Assembly (NCBI GenBank): GCA_964036665.1
Contig: OZ038528.1
Location: 22,555,245-22,619,244 of the forward strand
Direction of reading: 5' to 3'
From: Gordius sp. MW1
Taxonomy: Eukaryota; Nematomorpha; Gordioida; Gordea; Gordiidae
DNA: 64,000 bases
A program made the translations under genes and the position numbers. Positions within the stretch are counted from its first letter, which is position 1, and each line of letters begins with the position of its first letter. The notes below the pieces were generated by a model. That model made no database searches, was not told the DNA's origin, and saw only the letters and a list, made by a program, of their open reading frames with translations. This document shows positions 11,845-21,877 of this stretch, in pieces.

Positions 11845-12005
11845 GAAAAGCAGAGAATATTCAAGGATTAAATGTATCACAGCGCTATGTTAACGTTGGG
11901 TGCCAATCATGCTCTCATACTCATCATATCATTGGGATCCTACCTATAAATAAACCATCTTCCTACAACTGCACCGGAACTCAATTCGCAAGTAATTTTC
12001 TATAA
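11845..12005 (+). CDS. Alternative terminal exon 2b of peptide locus A
   Basis: Begins after GTGACATAG and is open in phase 1. Joined to the signal exon it would give G-KAENIQGLN.., then VNVGCQSC and YNCTGTQFASNFL before TAA, a 74-residue precursor with three cysteines. Copy C has the equivalent exon (22148-22290), shorter by 18 bp, with VKVGCKSC and YNCTEPQF. The cysteine spacing pattern GC-x-SC ... YNC is kept while most other residues change. An AATAAA follows at 12038-12043. A continuous frame from 11742 (MPLKPLKLLLSVFIE..) also reads into this exon in A only. It carries a GT donor-like site kept in all copies, but that donor is in the wrong phase for this exon. Confidence 0.5.
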
Positions 12006-12037
12006 TTTTTTATTTACAATTAACAATTCTTATTTGC

Positions 12038-12043
12038 AATAAA
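12038..12043 (+). promoter_or_regulatory. Polyadenylation signal AATAAA after exon 2b
   Basis: AATAAA lies 33 bp after the exon 2b stop and is kept in copy C (22307-22312), 17 bp after the stop there. Confidence 0.5.
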
Positions 12044-12124
12044 CATGGAAGATATTTGAATGATTTTGTTGGCAGATATTTAATAATATATGTGAAGGGA
12101 ATTAATATTAATATGCTGTTTTAG

Positions 12125-12195
12125 GGCGGCAAATAGCTTTTTCTTTAAAAATTAAAGATGCTGGGTATATAATATTATATTATAAAATGAAATAA
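12125..12195 (+). CDS. Candidate alternative terminal exon 2c, copy A
   Basis: Starts after CTGTTTTAG and is open in phase 1: G-RQIAFSLKIKDAGYIILYYK.. then TAA, 23 residues after splicing to the signal exon. Copy C (22394-22464) has exactly the same length and stop position but differs at about ten residues (LQMPFSLRIKHSAHIILLAK). Copy B (36170-36240) equals A except at one residue. Small size leaves room for chance. Confidence 0.4.
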
Positions 12196-12327
12196 GTGAA
12201 TTTAAATTTTTAAATAATGAGATACCTCGTTATTTAAAATTTGTTATAAACGTTGCTAAAATTTTTGTAATTTTTGAAATTCGTCATTAATTTTAGCGCC
12301 CATATATATATAGCAACATGCAGCTAG

Positions 12328-12428
12328 AGTGGAATTTTGATCGTTTTTTACTATTTGATGTTCCTAGAGGTTGCCTTTCCTTTTCGGCTTGTTTGGCCTA
12401 TATGCCTTATAAGAAATTTGGCATTTAA
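12328..12428 (+). CDS. Candidate alternative terminal exon 2d, copy A
   Basis: After the AG at 12326-12327 the phase-1 frame reads E-WNFDRFLLFDVPRGCLSFS.. and ends KKFGI before TAA (33 residues, two cysteines). Copy B keeps the frame; copy C has a 5-bp length difference that shifts the tail. The polypyrimidine tract before the AG is weak, so this is a tentative exon. Confidence 0.28.
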
Positions 12429-12723
12429 TATGCATTGTATTCAACTAAATGAAAAATAATATCCTCCTATACGTGAGAGTGTTTTAAATAGAAATAAGTC
12501 TATACTTTAAAAACAAATTTGCGGCGCTTCTTATAGGTTGATATCTTTTATTCAATTTCTAACAATTTTATTTTTATAATATTGTCAGCGCCATATTTCA
12601 GTTTTTCGTCACAATTACATATTTAATATGCAAATAGATGTTAAATAAAAATCCAATTCAATTTACCTATCAATTTTTATAACCACTATTTGTTCATGTA
12701 TTTATTTCGATTTTTTTATATAG

Positions 12724-12932
12724 GAAAAGTAAAAAGACAAAGGTTTGAAAAATTATTGAAGGCGAAATTGCGCAATTTTTTATAAATTAGTTTTAATCTT
12801 CAAAATGATTTTATTTTATATCCAATTACACAATTAATTTCATGTAACTATTTCAATTTTTTTTATACAGGAAAAGTCAAAGGACAAAAGGGTAAAAAAA
12901 TTATTGAACTCGCAATTTTTAAATCAGTTTAA
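12724..12932 (+). CDS. Two candidate cationic micro-exons 2e/2f, copy A
   Basis: Two related units. Unit 2e (12724-12785) follows CGATTTTTTTATATAG and reads G-KVKRQRFEKLLKAKLRNFL then stop. Unit 2f (12871-12932) follows TTTTTTTTATACAG and reads G-KVKGQKGKKIIELAIFKSV then stop. Both are exactly 20 residues, begin GKVK in phase 1, are strongly basic and could form amphipathic helices. The polypyrimidine-AG context looks like true 3-prime splice sites. These units are the seed of the large array in copy B (36720-39290) and have two equivalents in C (near 22962 and 23109), of which only the second keeps a frame of similar length. Confidence 0.38.
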
Positions 12933-13199
12933 AATAATCAAAATGATAGTATTTTGTATCGAATTACACAATTAATTGTAATTTTTTATATTGCTTACAT
13001 AAAGACATAAATAAATTTCTATTACAAAATCTTTAAATCATTGATCTTATAAATTAAATTCAGCAACGAATTAAAATCTATGTTAATATGAAAGGGAAAT
13101 TTAGATAGTTGCAAAAAAGTGACATTTTGAATTCAATATTGACGTGAAATATCTTAAAACAAAAGCTTAAACTCACCTATTAAATTAATGGTAATATAT

Positions 13200-13865
13200 T
13201 TCTTGTATAATTATTGAATTGTGCAAACATAAAATTATGACATTTATTTAACAAAAATAGATTAATTTTTTAGTCACTTAGTATTAGGTATTGTTCCGGT
13301 CTGCAAATGCCAAGTTAAAGTCAATTTTCAAAACATCTTAATTACATTTTATATCATGTCAGATTCACAATTCTTGGTAATATATAAATATAAATTTGCT
13401 TAGTATATACTTGTTTTATTATGACTTGGTAAGAAGTAGCTTTAAAATGAAATTTCCGATATTATTTTATTTTATACGTAAAAAACCGTTCAAAAATAAT
13501 TTTAAACACAAAATTTCTTGGATTCGATAAATGTTTATTTTACATAAAATAACCGCACAAAATCAAAGTTAGCCAATCAAATAAACCTGTATTACAATTA
13601 TGTATATTGTTCTTCGTAGAAATGAAATTTCGCCTTAATGAGCTTTACTGTCCTATTTTTTGGTGTATTAAAATTGACGAGTTTTTTGTATCCATACTTT
13701 CTAACATATGCATTTAAATTGGAAATGGCCGAAAACCTCTCGACGAATTGAATTTCCTGCGGGTACTATGAAAATGTCCCCAGAATAAAAACCTATAAAT
13801 CATATGGTCAATTTTCAATTTTAGAATAGGGTTGAAATGTAGGTTGCTTTATAAAAAATTTGCAA
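13200..13865. other. Non-coding stretch shared with copy B
   Basis: AT-rich sequence alignable with about 39620-40332. A short frame starting MKFPILFYFIRKKPF at 13447 is kept in B with three changes, but there is no splice or family support, so no gene is called. Confidence 0.4.
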
Positions 13866-14018
13866 CATGCCCGTAGACAGCATTGAAATTAGAGAGGGCA
13901 TTAAGGATTTAGGGAGGGGTAAAATAATCATTTTTGAAATTAATGCCATAATTTTCATAAATCTTTGAAGAGGGGGACAGCCTTTCCCTGCCCCCCCTTC
14001 CTTCCGGCTAAGCCCATG
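13866..14018. mobile_element. hAT-type MITE older than the A/B duplication
   Basis: Ends CATGCCCGTAGACAG and CGGCTAAGCCCATG are relatives of the CATGGGCGTAGCCAG inverted repeats seen elsewhere in the window, and the interior matches the other MITEs (GAGGG, AATTTATGCC). Present at the same place in copy B (40333-40498), so the insertion predates the duplication. No target duplication is visible now. Confidence 0.65.
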
Positions 14019-14668
14019 CTAGGCACAATATTTAGGGCCTTTTTTATGATAAAGAGGAGAATGGTCGATTTGGTGATGATGATGATGATGTTGATAATCA
14101 TATGTGAAATTTGAGGCAAGGTAAATTTATTAGGGGAGACCGGGGCCAATCGTAGCCCGGGGTTACTATTATCTTTGTAATTATTTTTTTAAATAATAAT
14201 GATATATAATTAAAATTTAAACCGTATGTGTATTTTTTCATAAAGTTAAGTCAAAAAATTTTTGTTTATAAAAAATAAAATTTAAAATTTTTATAGAGGA
14301 AAAACGATTTTTCGGGGCTGTTAGTAGCCTTAACAAAATTTTGTATTTTGGACATAAAATTTTTTTGGCTGTGTATTTTGGACTAATTTAAGTTTTGTCT
14401 TATAAAGGGATATTTTTTATATGAAATTCGTTTAATAATTAAATTTTTGTTTGCAACATAACATGCTAAATTATTGTTTGTTTATAAAAATAGGGGTCGG
14501 GACTTGTCGGAGAGTGGCTAATACTAGCCATTTTTCATTGAGTAGACAAATTTCAAGATTTAAAAAACAATAGTTTTGTATAATAATAATTTATCTTAGT
14601 GGAATTTGGAATTATAAAACACTATTTAAAGATTTTTTTCATTTCAGAATTTGTATTTTAAGGGTACC

Positions 14669-14838
14669 CAAGGGCGTACCCAGGGGGGGAAGGGGCGGCT
14701 GCCCCCCCCCTTCTTTATATCACGAAAAAAAAATTTCAATGCAAAAACATTGAAAAATCAAAAAAAAATTATGTTTTGCCCCCATCTAAATTTTTAAACG
14801 TCCCCCCCCCCCTAATTCAAAACCTGGGTACGCCCATG
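14669..14838. mobile_element. hAT-type MITE, 170 bp
   Basis: Inverted ends CAAGGGCGTACCCAGG and CCTGGGTACGCCCATG (15 of 16 match), G- and C-homopolymers inside. The uninterrupted target TGGGTACCTAAAT is seen in sister copies at about 20704 and 41176. The flanking duplication is blurred. Confidence 0.85.
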
Positions 14839-15032
14839 TAAATACCTAAATCAGATTGTCACCATGCCGCTTTTTTATTTGTATTATGTAAAATATAACC
14901 ATATTCATTTGCATTCTCTATATGTTTTTTTAATAAAACAATCCTTCTATTGATTTGAGTTAGCATACACCAATAGGAAGTGAAAACATAAGGGATAATC
15001 TATCTCACGAAAGGGGTTATAACCTACCCCGG

Positions 15033-16506
15033 TGTAATGATCTGAAACGTCGACATTTAAAAAACGACGACGCTCAGTTGAACATTCCTATTGGTTAATA
15101 TGGCATAATAACGAGTTATATGCTATATCACGTGATCTTCCTAAAAGCTCAATAGGTTAGTTTTGGCACAAAAACATGTATTTTTTTTGAAGACACTAAA
15201 ATGACGACACAAGACTTTCAAAATATTTCAAATAATTACTATGCATAATTATTTAAATTATAAATTAAAATTTAGAGAATCACTAACAAACTATCAATTT
15301 AGTCATTTAAGTATATTATCAAATCTTTTTTTTCACATGTATTTTATAAATTTAGGTTAAATCAAAAAAATTATGAATATCAGTTTAGTCAAGCTCAAGC
15401 ATTTGTATTTTCATCTCTAGTTTTGTATAAAAATGCACATAATCATTTGAAGCTTATTAAAAAATCTTTTACTTTATTAGTCTAAGTTATAAACTTTACC
15501 TTAGTTTTAAGCTTATAGACAATAAAAATAATTAATAGGATAGGCTTATAAACATAGATTAGATATAATGATCACTAGCTCAAGCTCAATGTATTCAAGT
15601 ACTAACTCAGCTATTCCTTAGGTTATTATAAATGTACCAAATACAAAATTGAGTTCATCAATTAGCCCTACCAAAATTGCAATTAAAAGGATAGGCTTAT
15701 AAACATAGATCAGATATAATGATCATTAGCTCAAGCTCAACAGATATCCCTTAGGTTATTATAAATATACCAAATACAAAATTGAGTTCATCAATTAGCC
15801 CTACCAAAATTACAATTAAAAGGATAGGCTTATAAACATAGATCAGATATAATGATCATTAGCTCAAGCTCAACAGATATCCCTTAGGTTATTATAAATA
15901 TACCAAATACAAAATTGAGTTCATCAATTAGCCCTACCAAAATTACAATTAAAAGGATAGGCTTATAAACATAGATCAGATATAATGATCATTAGCTCAA
16001 GCTCAACAGATATCCCTTAGGTTATTATAAATGTACCAAATACAATATTGAGTTCATCAATTAGCTTTACAATTAAAAGGATAGGCTTATAAACATAGAT
16101 CAGATATAATGATCATTAGCTAATGTATTTAAATACTCACTCAAATATCCCTTAGGTTATTAAATGTACCAAATACAATATTGACTATAAATTATATCAG
16201 CCATTTAAAAGGAATTATAAACATAGATCAATGATCATCAGCTCAAGCTCAAAAATACATATCAAAAGAAGTAAATGCAGACTGCTAAATATGAAAAATT
16301 TTAATTACAAATATGATAAATTTTAATTAATCTTGTAAACCATGGTTGAATTATAATCAATATTTTTGTGAATTTGATAGGTTAGTAACTAAAAACATCT
16401 GTTGATTGACGTTTGTCTTAGCCCATAGAAATTTAATTTCAAATTTTAAGAAAAATTTTTGATTGGCATGTCGATTTTTTTGAGCGTCGTGGAAATGGAT
16501 ATTACA
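15033..16506. mobile_element. CCGG-target DNA element, copy 1
   Basis: 1474 bp, starts TGTAATGATC and ends GGATATTACA (short inverted termini), flanked by CCGG at 15029-15032 and 16507-16510. Removing it restores the ACCCCGGGCAT junction of the host MITE seen at 20880-20895. The interior carries about five tandem units. No transposase. A second, oppositely oriented copy is at 45094-46315. Confidence 0.75.
15530..16250. repeat. Tandem units of about 135 bp
   Basis: About five units containing GGATAGGCTTATAAACATAG and GATCATTAGCTCAAGCTCAA, the outer ones shortened. The inverted copy at 45.4-45.8 kb holds about three units, so the array has changed length since the two insertions. Confidence 0.85.
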
Positions 16507-16540
16507 CCGGGCATCTTTTAATTTTTTAGGATTTTTATAA

Positions 16541-17276
16541 TTCGACGTATCCTTTGGCCTTTCAACTAGGATTCGAGATTTATAAAACTTTCTTCTTTCG
16601 AAATGTAGTATTCCTTTTAGATCCATAACTAGTGGGCGATGTTGCCTGGCAATTTCTTTTCCAGGTATAACTTGCAATCTTTAATCCTCCATAAATCCTT
16701 TTACCGTATGAGAAAATAATCAATTGGACTAAAATGCATGCCACTTCTATAAGCCACAATCAACATCGCCACGTATGCCTGGGATACTTTGACAGGTTGT
16801 TCCCCTTCCTTGTTCTTCAGACCATGCCCATGGCCTCCATGATTTTGTTCTTACCCCATGCGATCATTTACTAAATACCAACTCCGTTTCTAAAATTTCG
16901 TTACCCAATGTAGAATATCTTGTACCCCTCTCTTAACTCCCAAATAGTAGTTCCATTCCACCTGATTTCTTGTAGGCAGGCTATGTGTACCTTTTATCAT
17001 TTTAGCATTTGTGGGACCTCGATGCTTTTTCCCGTCAACGTGCCCATATTTCATCACGTTCATTCTATCCACAACTAATTTCTTTAACCGCCTTCTTTGT
17101 AAGTCAGGCGGTAGCCCTAGTGTATTTTTCACATTGCGCGGGCTGGATTTGAAGTGCGTGTCGTTTGTGGAAAACTTCTTAGCTTTCTGTTGTAAAGTTT
17201 TGTTTGAAATTAGCATGATTTTGGAGTTAATTATTACAGCCGGTTTCCGATGACGCCAACCCTCCACTTTTTGCAA
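16541..17276 (-). mobile_element. RTE LINE fragment (5-prime part)
   Basis: Matches the N-terminal and endonuclease part of the LINEs at 4-7 and 30-34 kb (LGLPPDLQRRRLKKLV, KYGHVDGKKHRGPTNAKM on the minus strand). Homology ends at TTTTTGCA near 17272, exactly where the LINE coding homology ends in the other copies before they enter their shared spacer. That supports the spacer being flanking DNA. Broken and truncated. Confidence 0.75.
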
Positions 17277-18019
17277 TCAGGCAGAGGACCGTAGTATACA
17301 TAGTGTTTGATGGGAGATTACGGAAAATTAACAATATTATAACTAATAAAAGATGTTATTTAATGGCGCATATTAAAAAGTTCTAACTCAAAATGGAGGC
17401 CTATGTTATATAATACTTTTATTACTAAAACCTGCCAGGTAGAATTTTACTGCCAGGATTCGCACAGAGCAAACAGTCACATTATAATTTCCGTTAAAAA
17501 TAAGGCGTAATATATTATTCCTTAAAAACTGCCTAATCTCCACCTAATTTGATATTTGAGCTCAATGAATTTGTTAGTACCTACTAGAGAAGCACACAAA
17601 AATAATTGGTTTTTAAAGACAATAGTAATTTAATTTTTGATAAAAAATAACTGAAATAGATATGTTCAAAATGAGGAGTCAGGAACTGGAACTAGATAAT
17701 TTTAAGGCAGAGAAACGGTCAAAGAAACGAGTTTCTTATCAAAACATGTTTTCATTTATGCTTGGATTGCCTTCAAATTTAGTCATTTAACATGAATGGC
17801 ACGGTCATCAGTTTTGGTTCCAATGGCTTAATTTAATTGTAATCATAAAATTTAATTATATTGACCTTATCGTTAGCAGATAAATAGGCATTTTATTTTT
17901 ATTATTTAATAAATTCCACTGGTCTATATGTCGCACTTAATTATAATTAGCTAATCATGACTTTAGTTTATTATAGATGTTAAATTCTATCATATAAATC
18001 TTATTCACAAATGCCCTTT
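17277..18019. other. No gene or recognised repeat
   Basis: AT-rich, non-coding by inspection; no frames, splice-site series or terminal repeats stand out. Confidence 0.4.
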
Positions 18020-18860
18020 TAATTGCTATGCAGTTCATGGGCTCGCGTTTTGTTGTCCGTCCGTCCTTCCAACGTTCTGACTTGCTGGTTCGATACCCGG
18101 AGAAGACGCATTTTTTTTTCATTTAAATTAATATTTTGTTCTTGTTAATACCATTGATAATATGACTTTTTGACCGTGTCCTGGCTACTGACCAATGAAA
18201 AAAATGACCATTGGCCAAAATGTAAATCGAATTTTTTTTTTTCGTTTTTAAATTAGTATATTAGGTTAACAATGATAATTACCCTATGCCCTCCCCTACA
18301 AGGGCCTATGCCTCTACTGATACGGGTCCCTTTGCCCCCCCCCCCTACAAAAGCCTATGCGTGTATTAATGTGGGTTCGAATCCCGGCGAGGGCAAATTC
18401 TTTGCTGGTTCGATACCCGGAGAGGGCTAAATTTTTTTTTTTAATTAAATTAATATATCGTTCCTGTTAATAAAATTGATAATATGGATTTTTGGCCGTC
18501 CGCTGTCCATTCGCTTTTGAATTGGTATATTAGGTTAACATTGACAATTACTATGCCCTCCCCTACAAAAAACTATGCCTCTACTGATATGTGTCCCTGT
18601 GCCCCTACAAAGGCTTATGCCTTTACTGATGTGGGTTTGATACCCGGAGAGATCAAATTTTTTTTAGTTTTTGAATTGGTATATTAGGTTAACATTGATA
18701 AATGATAATGACCCTATGCCCGCCCTCCCCTAGAAGTGCCTATGCCTCTACAGATGTGGGTTCGAATCCCGGTGAAGGCAAATTATTAAGTGCTGGTTCG
18801 ATACCCGGAGAGGGCAAAAAATTTTTTTTGAAATTAAATTAATATATTGGCTATCTCATT
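18020..18860. repeat. Tandem family carrying repeated tRNA B-box-like motifs
   Basis: At least six pol III B-box-like motifs (GGTTCGATACCCGG or GGTTCGAATCCCGG), near 18083, 18371, 18404, 18627, 18756 and 18793. They sit in repeated units with CTATGCCCTCCCCTACA, CCTATGCCTCTACTGAT and poly-T runs. No matching A box or tRNA fold was found, so these are SINE- or repeat-derived rather than tRNA genes. The left part is related, in inverted orientation, to 24125-24340. Confidence 0.6.
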
Positions 18861-19029
18861 TATATGAAAGAACCATGCATGTTCAATTTCGAATTGCTTA
18901 TAATTTCTACAAACAAATAAGGTTAGAGTTGGATTTGCAATGACAAGATTGAAAAGTTTTATAATTTGTTTTTTTATGGAAAACCGTTGATTTATTCATT
19001 AAAGAAGGAATCAAGAGTAGATAAATAGT

Positions 19030-20199
19030 GTTAATTTAAAATATAAAACCTCGATGGATTCTAAAAAAATATTACTAAGAAAATTTTGCCTCTTGGCAAT
19101 TCGAGGCCTATAAGAATTGATCTATATCACAAATTAAAAATTAAAAATGCAATTTATGGGCTCGCTTTTTGTTGTGTTCGTCCGTCCAACATGTATCTTA
19201 ATTGCTTTTTCGAATTCCGGAAAAAACAAATTTTTTTTAATTAAATGGAAAATTTGTTTAAATAATTAACTAATTTTGCATTTAATAACCCCCTATAGGC
19301 ATTCTTGCCCCTTCCCACCTTTCTCGCCCATAAATTTCTTAGCAAATATGCTACGTTTATACCAAGTATAGATGAGTTTCGTTCCCCCTTCCCCCCTGCA
19401 CCTTCCTCCCCACTACCCTTTCCCTCCCCCCCTCCCCCTTCCTACGAGGGCCAAAGGCCAGAGTATCATTATTTACTTTTATAATTAATATAACGACCCT
19501 CTTTTTATTGGTAGCTTTTCCACATGCACGGGGCAGTTTTTAAAACCAAAGAGATTTAATTTATATATTTTCCGAGATTATTTCCGAACACGAATGAACT
19601 AATATATATATACTATTGAGGGCAAAAGCAGAATTAACAGTATTTAATCTTTACGAGGACAAATAACGTTTTGTACTGTTTGAATATTTTTTTCTCGATA
19701 TATCGAATATAAGAGTTAACTATTTATGTTAATTCCTCTCCCCTCCCCCGAGAGAATCCTGGGTCGGCGCCCGATTCGTTTAAATTTATTTTGCACTAAA
19801 ACTATTTATATAGCCAATATTTAGCCCTTTAGATGTTTTCGTTGTTATGTTGCGATACAGTTTTTATTATTCGTTTAAGATAACATTTAATTATGATTAA
19901 GGTATGGAAGGCCTACACTAATATAAAAACATAATACAATATTAAAGGCACGCGTTAAAGTAAATTTAAGGTAAGTATAGGTATGAGGAAAATATTCTCC
20001 GAAAAAGCAGTTAACCTTTAAGTTCGACAAACAACTATAGGGAAAAACATTGGCCGTTTACCATGTCTTCACTCTGGGGAAATTAAGGTTCGGTCCTGGC
20101 CTTAGGGTAAAAAGCTAGTCAAGCGCCTGTGTTAAAAGAGGAAGATGAAGGCATATTAGTCATATAACGCCCCTTTTGTACTATTCCATTATATAGATA
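19030..20199. repeat. Duplicated block, partner 41239-41690 plus 44407-45082
   Basis: Strongly similar to the two segments that flank the Helitron-like insertion in the partner. Includes a C/T-rich stretch (about 19310-19440), GGGCTCGCTTTTTGTTG, and the lead-in to a TA-target MITE. No coding signal. Confidence 0.85.
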
Positions 20200-21098
20200 G
20201 GGGAGACCGGGGCTAGTCGTAGCCCGGGGTTACTATTATCTTTGTAATTATTTTTTAAAATAATAATCATACATTAAAATTTAAACCATATGAGAATTTA
20301 TTCATAAGGTATAAGTAAAAAAATTTTTGGTTATAAAAAATAAAATTTAAAATTTTTATAGAGGAAAATCGATTATTTGGGGCTATTAATTAACCTTGAC
20401 AAAATTTTGTATTTTTGACATAAATTTTTTTTGGCTGTATATTTTGGACTAATTTAAGTTCTGTCTTATAAAGTGATATTTTTTATATGAAAATCGTCTA
20501 ATGATTAAATTTTTATTTGCAATATAACATGTTAATTGTTTATAAAAATAAGGGTCGGGGCTAGTCGGAGAGGGGTTAGTACTAGCCATTTTTCATTGCA
20601 TAGACAAATGTCAAGATTTAAAAAACAATAATTTATCGTAGTGTAATTTGGAATTACATTACACTATTTAAAGATTTTTTTCATTGTAGAATTTGTCTTT
20701 TATGGGTACCTAAATTGTCAACATGACCCTTTTTTATTTGTATTATGTAAAATATAACCATATTCATTTGCATTCTCTAGGTTTTTTTTAATAAAACAAT
20801 CCTTTTATTGATTCGAGTTAGCATACATTAATAGGAAGTGAAAGCGTAAGGGCTAACTTATCCCCGAAAGGGGCTATGACTTGCCCCGGGCATTTTTTTA
20901 ATTTTTAAATTCTTAGGATTTTTGTTTTTTTTCATTTAATTTGTGAGAAAACTATTAATTTTTCCAATCCGAATTTTTTTTCCTATAGTAAAGATAGAGC
21001 TTAAAATTAAGTTCCAACAAAGAAATTAAAAAAATAAATTTTAGTTTTTTTGAAAACGCGATTTTATTTTTTATGGCTATTTAGTCCCCGGTCTCCCC
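20200..21098. mobile_element. Complete TA-target MITE (GGGGAGACC family)
   Basis: 899 bp with perfect 13-bp inverted ends (GGGGAGACCGGGG and CCCCGGTCTCCCC) and TA on both outer sides (20198-20199, 21099-21100), as in Tc1/mariner/IS630-type elements. Internal copies of the same motif family occur near both ends (GTAGCCCGGGG, CTTGCCCCGGG). No transposase. Other copies: 14133, 40677 and 45083. Confidence 0.88.
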
Positions 21099-21229
21099 TA
21101 CTTTTATAATTAATATCTACTCCATTATCGTGGTATTATTCAATGTGAAATGTGTACATATTTTATTCTAATAGATTGTTACAAGTTATATAAAAGAAAG
21201 TGTAGATGGCAAATATTGATATATAAACA

Positions 21230-21310
21230 TAAACCAGGTGCAGGGGGCAGGATGTTGGGGGCTGCGCCCCCGCCGAGGGTCCGACTTGGAGTTCGTGTTT
21301 CATTTTGATA
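21230..21310. other. Short GC-rich insertion of unknown type
   Basis: About 80 bp far richer in GC than its surroundings (GGGGGCTGCGCCCCCGCC is self-complementary). It lies just left of where peptide-locus copy C homology starts. Unidentified. Confidence 0.35.
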
Positions 21311-21473
21311 CATCCGCCTAGTTTTGGGATATTGTTTTTACAAAACAAAACTGCCTAACAAACACACCTATATGTTTCACTATTTCTCCGAATTTTAGCG
21401 CATGCCCTAAAAGCTATCCCTTATATAACGATTATACAAATTATTTTTACTAATTTGAAACATATATACTATA

Positions 21474-21721
21474 ATGCCTTTCTTAGTTATAATCGGATAT
21501 TTTATGTTTTCGTTTCTTCAACAAATCATAGTAGCAGGTAATAAATTGTTTTATTCACTTTTGATTATATATGTTAAATAGATAACGCTTATTTTAACAA
21601 AATTGGAGGCGGAAAATTTGTGTTAGAAATTCGCCGGACTCTCTATTTCGAATACGAAAGTTATAATGCAAAGAACCATTCTTATCTTGCAAAGGGCCGT
21701 TTTACAGTATACAGGAATTAA
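21474..21721 (+). CDS. Small secreted peptide gene, copy C (signal exon + exon 2a)
   Basis: Exons 21474-21537 and 21582-21721 across a 44-bp GT-AG intron encode 67 residues. The signal peptide differs from A at two residues only (MPFLVIIGYFMFSFLQQ, then IIVA). The mature part starts DNAYFNKIGGGKF and ends GRFTVYRN then TAA. It shares the first three and last six residues with A, while the middle is rewritten and 7 codons longer. The length change is a multiple of three although nearby non-coding indels are not. It may be joined alternatively to exons 2b and 2c in this copy. No family is recognised. Confidence 0.6.
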
Positions 21722-21761
21722 ATTTATATTGTATATTCAATCCATTATTCTGCATTTCTTT

Positions 21762-21877
21762 GTATAAAATCGGTGGGTTTAAATTGATAAAGTAGGTAGA
21801 AGGAAATGGACGGCGATATTTCGGGCAATTATAGCCAATCATCAGGAAAAAAGTGAAGATGACCACCGATTTTATAC
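21762..21877 (-). ncRNA. Hammerhead-like hairpin, copy C
   Basis: Best-kept copy: on the minus strand, outer arm GTATAAAATCGGTGG, CCTGATGA, stem II GGC/GCC, CGAAA (core 21819-21846), outer arm CCACCGATTTTATAC. In copy B (core 35569-35598) the GAAA box reads TAAA, so that copy should be inactive if the motif is real. Confidence 0.45.

Larger units (their letters stand above)
4005..14900. repeat. Segmental duplication copy A (partner 30330-41238)
   Basis: Collinear similarity with 30330-41238: RTE LINE, a 0.7-kb spacer, a further spacer, the secreted-peptide locus, a MITE at 13866-14018 also present in B, a GAT microsatellite and a TA-target MITE. Because LINE and flanking spacer are shared on both sides, this is duplication of a block, not independent insertion. 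A-only insertions are 7642-9259 and 9643-10621; B has the MITE at 34996-35110 and an expanded array. Homology starts beside the Gypsy LTR, so its true left edge may lie beyond that insertion. Confidence 0.85.
14133..16540. mobile_element. TA-target MITE (GGGGAGACC family), interrupted and truncated
   Basis: Begins GGGGAGACCGGGG directly after TA, like the complete copy at 20200-21098. It is interrupted by a hAT MITE (14669-14838) and by the CCGG-target element (15033-16506), and stops near 16540 where it joins a LINE fragment; the right terminal repeat is missing. Confidence 0.8.

Noticed and set aside
11742-12005. Single 87-residue gene MPLKPLKLLL..
   Set aside because: The frame upstream of 11845 is closed in copies B and C, and a GT donor-like site interrupts it in all three. 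The conserved part is better explained as exon 2b. Kept as an alternative in that entry.
15530-16250. CRISPR-like or satellite gene array
   Set aside because: Plain tandem repeat inside a DNA element; no spacers.
18371-18386. tRNA gene at the B-box-like motif
   Set aside because: No acceptor stem, anticodon arm or A box can be drawn around it.
21163-21348. 61-residue minus-strand frame
   Set aside because: Crosses a junction between a GC-rich insertion and AT-rich DNA; no conservation.
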